DNA of 6,411 bases from Deltaproteobacteria bacterium (lineage in GTDB: Bacteria > Desulfobacterota > GWC2-55-46): contig JACRCJ010000074.1 in assembly GCA_016219075.1 (NCBI GenBank), forward strand, positions 1-6,411, written 5' to 3'. The position numbers and the translations under genes were made by a program. The first letter of the stretch is position 1. Every line of letters begins with the position of its first letter. Below the pieces are notes generated by a model that was given only the letters and a program-made list of their open reading frames with translations, had not been told where the DNA came from and did not search any database. Positions 1-4,855 of this stretch are shown piece by piece.

Positions 1-804
1 GACGAACGGGTAAGGCTTATCATGGTCATCGGGGGCGCTGATACCGGAAAGACGACCCTTGTGGAGGGGCTGGCCGACTTCTTGTCAAACAGCTTTCCCA
101 CGGGCGTGGCGGACCTCGACATGGGGCAGTCTCACATAGGCCCTCCGGCGACCCTTGCCTGGGGCAGGGTCATCGGGGGGTTTACGAAGTGGCACGACAT
201 CATAATAGAGGACTTCTATTTCACGGGCGCCGTAAGCCCTCCGGGGAACCTCCTGCCGGCTGTAGTCGGGGCGAAGCATATAGTGGATAGGGCCTCGGCG
301 GAGTGCGGCAAGCTCGTTATCGACACCACCGGGCTTATATACGGCCCGGCGGGGAGGGTCTTAAAGGAGTACAAGATAGAGCTATTGTCCCCGGATATGA
401 TACTCGCCCTCGAAAGAGAAGACGAGCTCAAAGGGATACTCAGCCATTTGAGGTTCAGGAAAAGGCCCGTGGTCAAAAGGCTTCGGGTCCCCAAAGAGGT
501 AGCCTTGAAGAGCGCCGCCTTGAGGTCCGACTACAGGGGCTTGAAGTTCAGGGAGTACTTCAGGGGGAGCCGTACCGTGGAGGTGTCGTCCAAAGACACC
601 GGGATACGGTTCACAAGGGAGGCGGACGCCAAAGACCTTGTCGGAAGGATAGTGTCGTTCAGGGACGAGGAGAAAAAAGACCTGGCCCTCGGTATAATAG
701 AGGGGGCCGAGGCGGGCGAAGGCTGGTATCTTGTGAGGACCCCGCTTGGCGTTGGGTCGAGGTTCACTACGCTCGTCGTCGGAACGGCGTTTGCGACCCT
801 GTAG
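1..804 (+). CDS. Clp1/Grc3-type polynucleotide 5'-hydroxyl-kinase (5'-partial)
   Basis: The reading frame is open from base 1, and residues DERVRLI precede the first ATG (22), so the true start lies outside the window; 267 residues are visible. A Walker A loop GGADTGKT (residues 11-18) is followed by DLDMGQS with IGPP (38-47), the signature of the CLP1_P kinase domain, and by FTGAVSPPG and VIDTTG (Asp108). The last ~60 residues (RIVSFRDEEKKDLALGII, then RTPLGVGSRF) resemble the C-terminal beta domain of Grc3/Nol9-like proteins. Family members use NTP to phosphorylate the 5'-hydroxyl of RNA or DNA; eukaryotic members act in tRNA splicing and rRNA processing, and the bacterial role is not established. 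The protein looks cytosolic, with no signal peptide or membrane segment. Codons are strongly G/C-ending, as in the Nramp gene downstream. Family assignment is firm; the substrate is inference. Confidence 0.85.
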   Translation, partial: DERVRLIMVIGGADTGKTTLVEGLADFLSNSFPTGVADLDMGQSHIGPPATLAWGRVIGGFTKWHDIIIEDFYFTGAVSPPGNLLPAVVGAKHIVDRASAECGKLVIDTTGLIYGPAGRVLKEYKIELLSPDMILALEREDELKGILSHLRFRKRPVVKRLRVPKEVALKSAALRSDYRGLKFREYFRGSRTVEVSSKDTGIRFTREADAKDLVGRIVSFRDEEKKDLALGIIEGAEAGEGWYLVRTPLGVGSRFTTLVVGTAFATL

Positions 805-857
805 GGAGGGCCTTACGCCACCGAAAAAAGTGTGCTATCCTGAACTTCCTGCCGGGG

Positions 858-886
858 TTGCCGAAGAAGTTTTTAAGAGATATCAA
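858..886 (+). promoter_or_regulatory. Possible sigma70-like promoter for the Nramp gene
   Basis: TTGCCG (858-863), a 17-nt spacer and TATCAA (881-886) match the -35/-10 consensus at 4 of 6 positions each, and would place transcription start about 17-30 nt before the Nramp start. An alternative extended -10, TGCTATCCT (833-841), lies upstream but lacks a good -35. The 105-nt gap after the kinase gene shows no clear terminator and no recognisable metal-responsive riboswitch or operator. This rests on consensus matching only. Confidence 0.25.
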
Positions 887-921
887 ACCCAGGGGTTTAT
901 CCGTGGCGAGTGCCGGTACAG

Positions 922-2193
922 ATGAAAATCCTTGATACCCTGAAAAAATCCCCGTTCTTCGGGCGCTTCCCGTTTAACCTTGAGCTCTTGAGGTATCTGG
1001 GCCCCGGTTTTCTCGTCACGGTCGGGTTCATAGACCCGGGCAACTGGGCTACCAACATCGCCGGGGGGAGCGAGTTCAACTACTCGCTCCTGTGGGTCAT
1101 AACGCTTTCGACCCTGATGCTGATATTCCTCCAGCACATGTCGGCGCACCTGGGGATAGTCACCGGGAGCTGTCTGCCGGTGTCGTGCAGGATGTGGTTC
1201 CCGAAGTGGGCCAACTACCTCTTCGGCGGCTCGATAGTCATCGCCTGCGTGGCGACGGCGCTGGCCGAGTTCCTCGGGGCCGCCATAGGGATCACGATCC
1301 TCCTGGGGATACCGCTTTCAGTCTCGGTGCTCATCGCCTCCGTTGCCATACTCACCCTTGTGACCGTCCAGAAGTACGACTCGATAGAGCACCTGATAAT
1401 CGCCTTCGTATCGATAATCGGGTTCTGCTACCTACTGGAGCTCTTCCTGGTAAAGCCCGACTGGGGCGCCGCCCTCGAGGCCGCGGTGGTGCCGAGGCTC
1501 GACTCTTCCGCGATATTCATAGCCATGGGCATGCTCGGCGCGGTCGTTATGCCGCACAACATCTATCTCCACTCCGAGGTCATACAGAGGAGGAACTGGT
1601 CGGCGGCCACGAACGAGCGCAAAAGACAACTCTTACGCTACGAGTTCCTCGACACGCTTCTGGCGATGGGCGCGGGCTGGGTGATAAACAGCGCCATGGT
1701 CATCGTGGCGGCGGCGGTCTTTTTCAGGCACGGCGTGCTTGTGAGCGACGTGGCGCAGGCTTCCGAGACCCTTAGGCCTCTGGCCGGGGAGCTCGCGAAC
1801 CTATTGTTCGGAGTAGCGCTTCTTTGCGCCGGGGTCTCCTCGTCAATAACGGCGTGTCTGGCCGGGGGGACGGTATTTACCGGGTTTCTCGGCAAGGAGA
1901 TAGACCCGCAAAAGACATGGTTCCGCCTCGGGGTCCTTTTGACCGCCGTCCCGGCCATACTCCTTATATTCGTGATATCCGATTCGTACAAAGCGCTTAT
2001 CTGGAGCCAGGTAGTGCTTTCGATCCAGCTCCCGCTGACGATAGTCCCCCTCATAATACTCACGCGGAGCCGCAAGGTCATGGGCGAGTACGCGAACGGG
2101 CGGTTTGAAAACCTCTTCATGTATATCTGCGGCGGGATCGTCATCACGCTGAACATCCTTTTGCTGCTGAGTTTCTTCGGGGTGAAGTTCTGA
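922..2193 (+). CDS. Nramp-family divalent metal cation transporter
   Basis: Inner-membrane carrier of the Nramp/MntH family, which imports Mn2+ or Fe2+ coupled to protons. The 423-residue product has about 11 hydrophobic segments, as expected. The metal site is intact: DPGN (residues 38-41) in the broken helix TM1 and MPH (210-212), within AVVMPHNIYLHS, in TM6. ALAEFLGAAIG in TM3, the SSSITACLAGGTVFTGFLG transport motif near TM8 and SQVVLSIQLP in TM10 also fit. The loop after TM2, usually like TGKxLAExCR, reads TGSCLPVSCR, so its conserved acidic residue is lost. Start choice is uncertain: ATG at 922 is used here, but an in-frame GTG at 910 would add four residues, and neither has a well-spaced Shine-Dalgarno; AGGGG at 891-895 is far from both. 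It may be monocistronic. The exact metal cannot be told from sequence. Confidence 0.93.
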   Translation: MKILDTLKKSPFFGRFPFNLELLRYLGPGFLVTVGFIDPGNWATNIAGGSEFNYSLLWVITLSTLMLIFLQHMSAHLGIVTGSCLPVSCRMWFPKWANYLFGGSIVIACVATALAEFLGAAIGITILLGIPLSVSVLIASVAILTLVTVQKYDSIEHLIIAFVSIIGFCYLLELFLVKPDWGAALEAAVVPRLDSSAIFIAMGMLGAVVMPHNIYLHSEVIQRRNWSAATNERKRQLLRYEFLDTLLAMGAGWVINSAMVIVAAAVFFRHGVLVSDVAQASETLRPLAGELANLLFGVALLCAGVSSSITACLAGGTVFTGFLGKEIDPQKTWFRLGVLLTAVPAILLIFVISDSYKALIWSQVVLSIQLPLTIVPLIILTRSRKVMGEYANGRFENLFMYICGGIVITLNILLLLSFFGVKF

Positions 2194-2304
2194 AGAAGAT
2201 GTGTTAACCTGTGATTTTTGCTACAGGGAATCCCGCGTGTCAGGAGGGTTTTTATTCAGCAGGCTGGTAATAGATACGCGGGCAATAGTTGTTCCCTGTT
2301 TTAC

Positions 2305-2317
2305 GGGAGGATTTTTG
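2305..2317 (+). promoter_or_regulatory. Ribosome binding site and TTG start of the cytochrome gene
   Basis: GGGAGGA (2305-2311) precedes a TTG codon (2315-2317) with a short 4-nt spacer after GGAGG. Translation from this TTG gives a textbook signal peptide at once (FKIALLVFLSAFLPFDAYG). The longer frame from GTG 2201 would prepend 38 residues with no such signal and only a weak GAAGAAG upstream, so TTG 2315 is preferred. Confidence 0.65.
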
Positions 2318-3487
2318 TTTAAAATAGCCCTTCTTGTTTTTTTGTCGGCCTTCCTGCCTTTTGACGCGTACGGTCGGGATAAGGTCCTTAATATCCTGTA
2401 TACCGGCGCAATCAAAGGAGAGCTCGAGCCGTGCGGATGCTCGCCAAAGACCGACTCCGGGGGGCTCGCAAGGCTCTCAGGCTATATCTCCGCCAACAGA
2501 GCGGATTTGGAACCTTATGTCCTGTTGGACGCAGGCAACTCAACGGGCGAGGATACCCCGCAGGGAAGGTTGAAAACTGAGGCTGTGCTTAAGTCCTTCG
2601 CCGTTATCGGTTATGACGCCGTTGCATTTTTTAAGGACGACAATCGATTGCTCGAAAGCTTTTTCTCTCCGCTTATTGAGAAATCCGGAACTCCGGCTGT
2701 CTCGGAGAGCGCCCCTTATCCCGGTTCTATCCCGGTTGAGGACGGTTCTTTTAAGATAAATATAAGCGCAGACCCGAAAGGTTATAATAAGGGCCGGCTG
2801 AATATCCTCCTTACCGACAGGCCGCTGTCCGAAGCCGGATCCATCAGAGGATGGGAAGTTATTGTGACATCCTCAGGCGAGCTTCTCGAAGAACCGGTAA
2901 GGACCAACGGAACGATTATCGTCTCAGGCTACGCGAAAGGCAAAATGCTTGGCGTGCTGACTCTTCAGATGGACAGCGAAGAGAGAATAGCCGGTTTTAC
3001 TCACAGATGGCAGCCCCTCGGCAAGGAAATAAAAGAGGACATGAATGTTCGTAATGTATTAAATGAATATGACGCAAAGGTGGCCGCTCTTTTAAAGGAT
3101 GAGGAAAGGAAGGTCATTTCCAACGGCCCGTATCTCGGATATTCAAGCTGCGCGGAGTGCCACCCGCCTTTCCTTGAGAGCTGGAAAAGGACCAGGCATG
3201 CGGGCGCGTTCAGGTCGCTGGAGGATGCCGGTAAGTCCAGGGACCCGGAGTGCGTTAAGTGCCATTCAACGGGTTACGGAGAGGAAGGCGGTTTTTACAG
3301 CGCCACCTCCACCCCGGGGCTTGCAAATGTACAATGCGAGCAGTGCCACGGCCCGGGAAGAGGGCATCTCTCCGATTACGCCGTACCCATGAGTCCGGTC
3401 GGGGAATCAGTCTGCCTGAGATGCCATACCGGGGAAAATAGCCCTGACTTCGATTTCAAAACCTATCTGGAAAAGATTAAACATTAA
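2315..3487 (+). CDS. Exported UshA-like/tetrahaem cytochrome c554-like fusion protein
   Basis: A 390-residue protein read from TTG 2315. Residues 1-20 form a signal peptide (cleavage probably after DAYG). Residues ~24-250 resemble the metallophosphatase domain of UshA/5'-nucleotidase-like proteins: GELEPCGC (35-42), GGLARL, LLDAGN (70-75), GYDAVAFF (99-106). The usual metal ligands look lost: TGA stands where D-x-H is expected, GN replaces GD, and FFKDD replaces the GNHD/E box, so phosphatase activity is unlikely. Residues ~275-390 form a cytochrome c554-type domain with four CxxCH haem sites starting at C279, C313, C341 and C367. His295 (WKRTRHA) and His351 (GPGRGH) are possible distal ligands. 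It should act in the periplasm as an electron carrier or redox enzyme; the substrate is unknown. The DsbA-like gene follows after 14 nt. Domain calls are firm, function open. Confidence 0.85.
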   Translation: MFKIALLVFLSAFLPFDAYGRDKVLNILYTGAIKGELEPCGCSPKTDSGGLARLSGYISANRADLEPYVLLDAGNSTGEDTPQGRLKTEAVLKSFAVIGYDAVAFFKDDNRLLESFFSPLIEKSGTPAVSESAPYPGSIPVEDGSFKINISADPKGYNKGRLNILLTDRPLSEAGSIRGWEVIVTSSGELLEEPVRTNGTIIVSGYAKGKMLGVLTLQMDSEERIAGFTHRWQPLGKEIKEDMNVRNVLNEYDAKVAALLKDEERKVISNGPYLGYSSCAECHPPFLESWKRTRHAGAFRSLEDAGKSRDPECVKCHSTGYGEEGGFYSATSTPGLANVQCEQCHGPGRGHLSDYAVPMSPVGESVCLRCHTGENSPDFDFKTYLEKIKH

Positions 3488-3488
3488 G

Positions 3489-3504
3489 AAGGAGGAATAC
3501 TGTG
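3489..3504 (+). promoter_or_regulatory. Strong ribosome binding site and GTG start of the DsbA-like gene
   Basis: AAGGAGGA (3489-3496) lies just after the stop codon of the cytochrome gene and 6 nt (measured from GGAGG) before GTG 3502. The near-perfect Shine-Dalgarno fixes the GTG as the start, and the 14-nt gap between the genes implies a shared transcript. Confidence 0.8.
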
Positions 3505-4143
3505 CGTTTTAAAATATTGCTCTCTGTTCTGGTTCTGTTTATCCTTCTGCCGCTATCGGCTTTTGCCGCCGGGAACGAGTCTGTAAAGGGCGCATTCTCC
3601 CGCGTCCCCGATCAACGGTTCAATTATGACGGTAAGACCGTAGAGGTGATAGAGTTTCTGAGTTTCTATTGCGACCACTGCTATGCCTTCGAGAAATCAA
3701 TCCCCGTGATCAAGGGGAATTTCCCGAAAAAGATAAAATGGACGATAGTCCCGCTCTACTGGGGAGAGGGCTCCTCAAAGCCGGGGGAGGCATATTTTCT
3801 TGCCGTAGACGCAGGCAAGGGCGAACAGATGAAGAAGGCCCTCTTTCGCGCCAATTTCATGGAAAAGAGAGATATAGGAGATGTGAAAGTCCTGGACTCC
3901 CTGGCGGTCGAGGCGGGTCTCGGTTTTGATTTCAGTCATAGATTAAGGACAGGAGAAAAGGCCGGAGAGGTACGGAAAGCGCTTGAGCTGGCCGGTATCT
4001 ACAAAATAGAAGAGACCCCTACCGTTGTCATTGCGGGGAATATAATGACGAATCCTCACGCGTCCGGCCACAATATGGACGCCTTCAGGGATAATGTCAT
4101 TGCCATACTGAAGAGTATAATCGAGCAGGGTAAAGTGAAGTGA
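3502..4143 (+). CDS. DsbA-family periplasmic thiol:disulfide oxidoreductase
   Basis: The 213-residue product begins with a signal peptide (MRFKILLSVLVLFILLPLSA, cleavage after residue 22 or 23). The mature part is a DsbA-type thioredoxin fold: VEVIEFLSFYCDHCYAFE carries the active site C57-D58-H59-C60, an alpha-helical insertion spans ~90-155, and ETPTVVIAG supplies the cis-proline loop (Thr172-Pro173). Length and domain order are typical for DsbA. The dipeptide between the cysteines is Asp-His instead of the Pro-His of classical DsbA, which should alter redox potential. Family members oxidise cysteine pairs in exported proteins. It follows the tetrahaem protein gene closely and probably serves that protein, either by forming its disulfides or by managing CxxCH cysteines before haem attachment; this role is inference. 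No DsbB is visible. Family is confident; whether it works as oxidase or reductase is not. Confidence 0.92.
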   Translation: MRFKILLSVLVLFILLPLSAFAAGNESVKGAFSRVPDQRFNYDGKTVEVIEFLSFYCDHCYAFEKSIPVIKGNFPKKIKWTIVPLYWGEGSSKPGEAYFLAVDAGKGEQMKKALFRANFMEKRDIGDVKVLDSLAVEAGLGFDFSHRLRTGEKAGEVRKALELAGIYKIEETPTVVIAGNIMTNPHASGHNMDAFRDNVIAILKSIIEQGKVK

Positions 4144-4170
4144 CCGCTTTTTTATTCTCCGTAGGGTCTA

Positions 4171-4190
4171 ATACCCCGCAGCTTGCTGCG
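4171..4190 (+). repeat. CTTG-loop hairpin repeat, copy 1 (incomplete arm)
   Basis: ATACCCCGCAGCTTGCTGCG. Arms CGCAGC (4177-4182) and GCTGCG (4185-4190) pair perfectly around TT. The outer CCC on the left has no GGG partner on the right, where the sequence becomes CAAT. It starts 27 nt after the dsbA-like stop codon. It is related to the copies at 4381, 4561 and 4608. Confidence 0.75.
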
Positions 4191-4243
4191 CAATACATTA
4201 GGCCTTTTTGCGCGCTGGCGCGCGCCTCGGGGCTATTGCTCCT

Positions 4244-4315
4244 CTCGCTGTCAAGCTCGCGCGCAATAAATACAGAGGCTTGCTTGCTCGCTTTCCTTTA
4301 TGCTCGCTATGCAAT
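4244..4315 (+). repeat. Degenerate direct repeat of CTCGCT...GCTCGC...GCAAT
   Basis: Two related blocks occur in tandem. One is at 4244-4267 (CTCGCTGTCAAGCTCGCGCG, then CAAT) and one at 4287-4315 (CTCGCTTTCC, then TTTATGCTCGCTATGCAAT). They share CTCGCT, then GCTCGC, then GCAAT, with different spacing. They give the tract its skewed CTCGC/GCGAG composition and explain the low-complexity open frames across it. Confidence 0.45.
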
Positions 4316-4380
4316 GCCCCTGGTGTTTTGTTAAAACAATACGAAAGACAGTATTCACGATAGAATTGGTTGTTTTTAGA

Positions 4381-4402
4381 TACCCTGGAGCTTGCTCCGG
4401 GG
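4381..4402 (+). repeat. CTTG-loop hairpin repeat, copy 2 (complete)
   Basis: CCCTGGAGC (4383-4391), TT, GCTCCGGGG (4394-4402): a 9-bp stem in which one T opposite G would be a G-U wobble in RNA. Compared with copy 1, the inner pairs are GAG/CTC rather than CAG/CTG, so both arms changed together. GAGGTTTAT follows, similar to the TAGTTTATT after copy 4. Confidence 0.75.
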
Positions 4403-4538
4403 AGGTTTATCCCTATGGGCAGCGGTGTGATAAAATCAGTAAACTCAATTGAACTCCATGGGATCACTGGCAAACTTTCAAGTGGCTGATTTCTGCCGTA
4501 AAAAGGGAAACCAGACGCAAAATCAAGGAGGTAATGGT

Positions 4539-4560
4539 TTAATCCCCTGTCGGGGTTTAA
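4539..4560 (+). repeat. Small hairpin TTAA-T-CCCC-TGTC-GGGG-T-TTAA
   Basis: CCCC (4544-4547) and GGGG (4552-4555) enclose TGTC. Beyond a T-T mismatch the stem resumes with TTAA on both sides (4539-4542 and 4557-4560). It sits immediately before hairpin copy 3 and appears to be part of the same composite repeat. Confidence 0.5.
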
Positions 4561-4580
4561 TTCCCCGCGGCTTGCCGCGT
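4561..4580 (+). repeat. CTTG-loop hairpin repeat, copy 3 (incomplete arm)
   Basis: CGCGGC (4566-4571), TT, GCCGCG (4574-4579) pair over 6 bp; the outer CCC is unpaired, as in copy 1. The inner pairs are CGG/CCG, again changed on both sides relative to the other copies. Confidence 0.7.
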
Positions 4581-4607
4581 AGGCTGACTAACGATATTTC
4601 CTTCGAA

Positions 4608-4631
4608 TACCCCGCTGCTTGCGGCGGGGTA
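4608..4631 (+). repeat. CTTG-loop hairpin repeat, copy 4 (complete)
   Basis: CCCCGCTGC (4610-4618), TT, GCGGCGGGG (4621-4629) form a 9-bp stem with one T-G (wobble) position. Flanking TA on the left and TA on the right add two pairs, giving 11. GTTTATTAA follows, which is somewhat T-rich, so the hairpin might act as a terminator for plus-strand transcription. There is no true U-run, so that reading is weak. Confidence 0.75.
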
Positions 4632-4763
4632 GTTTATTAACCGAAACTTTTTTCTGTGTTACCGCCGTGTGACAGCTTTGAGCTTCCCACCGGTCTTAAT
4701 GTCCCAATCTCTTAATCACTATCGATTGCCTGTTGAAATTTTGTATTCTGCGTTTGGTTCTAA

Positions 4764-4790
4764 CGGGTTCAGGTTACAAACCTGAACCCG
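4764..4790. repeat. Perfect 12-bp-arm inverted repeat
   Basis: CGGGTTCAGGTT (4764-4775) and AACCTGAACCCG (4779-4790) are exact reverse complements around ACA. It lies 66 bp beyond the end of the dehydrogenase gene on the minus strand. No U-run follows on either strand, so a factor-independent terminator is not well supported. It could instead be a protein-binding palindrome, an RNA-stabilising hairpin or a mobile repeat. Confidence 0.8.
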
Positions 4791-4810
4791 CGAGCAATCC
4801 ACGGACGGCG

Positions 4811-4841
4811 GTTGAGAAAGCCATGGGGGGACTTTTTCAAC
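4811..4841. repeat. Near-perfect inverted repeat GTTGAGAAAG / CTTTTTCAAC
   Basis: Ten-base arms at 4811-4820 and 4832-4841 enclose an 11-nt G-rich loop. The single exception is a G opposite T, which pairs as a wobble in plus-strand RNA but is a mismatch on the minus strand. ACTTTTTCAACATCCTGCTG resembles sequences found at insertion-sequence ends and in dispersed repeats; that likeness is from memory and unverified. It ends 14 bp before the dehydrogenase stop codon. Confidence 0.55.
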
Positions 4842-4855
4842 ATCCTGCTGAAGGC

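Larger units (their letters stand above)
4144..4855. other. Gene-poor intergenic tract with hairpin repeats between convergent genes
   Basis: This 712-bp stretch separates the plus-strand dsbA-like gene from the minus-strand dehydrogenase gene. It holds four copies of a CTTG-looped GC-rich hairpin (from 4171, 4381, 4561 and 4608), a smaller hairpin (4539-4560), a 10-bp palindrome GGCGCGCGCC (4217-4226), a degenerate direct repeat (4244-4315), a perfect 12-bp-arm inverted repeat (4764-4790) and a further inverted repeat (4811-4841). Open frames here read straight through the repeats and resemble no known protein. I see no complete transposase, tRNA or promoter. The tract looks like accumulated small repetitive elements, some of which may end transcription of the convergent genes. 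Confidence 0.75.

Noticed and set aside
303..935. Plus-strand 210-codon frame overlapping the kinase gene
   Set aside because: It is arginine- and glycine-rich with no domain, in a shifted frame of a clearly recognisable kinase gene. It is a shadow caused by high GC.
2208..2227. CCTGT...ACAGG as a terminator for the Nramp gene
   Set aside because: The stem is only 5-6 bp with a T-rich loop rather than a T-rich tail, so it does not look like a factor-independent terminator.
2201..2314. N-terminal extension of the cytochrome protein from GTG 2201
   Set aside because: The extension places the signal peptide ~38 residues inside the protein, lacks a good ribosome site and is better explained as leader sequence before TTG 2315.
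4140..4334. Plus-strand 64-codon frame overlapping the dsbA-like stop codon by GTGA
   Set aside because: The overlap looks like translational coupling, but the frame reads through hairpin copy 1 and the CTCGC repeats. The protein is low-complexity and matches no family I know.
4198..4473. Minus-strand 91-codon frame across the repeat tract
   Set aside because: It covers hairpin copy 2 and both degenerate direct repeats; its basic, repetitive C-terminus follows from repeat composition. It has no convincing Shine-Dalgarno or domain.
4453..4542. Plus-strand open stretch ending in WLISAVKRETRRKIKEVMV
   Set aside because: It has an amphipathic, coding-like look, but it is closed upstream by TGA at 4450, has no start codon and resembles no protein I can name. 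At most it is a tiny relic.
4171..4631. CRISPR array
   Set aside because: The repeats are short, divergent hairpins at irregular spacing (about 210, 180 and 46 bp) with no uniform spacers and no cas genes.
4449..4640. Plus-strand 63-codon frame
   Set aside because: Its second half is simply the translation of the 4539 hairpin and hairpin copies 3 and 4.
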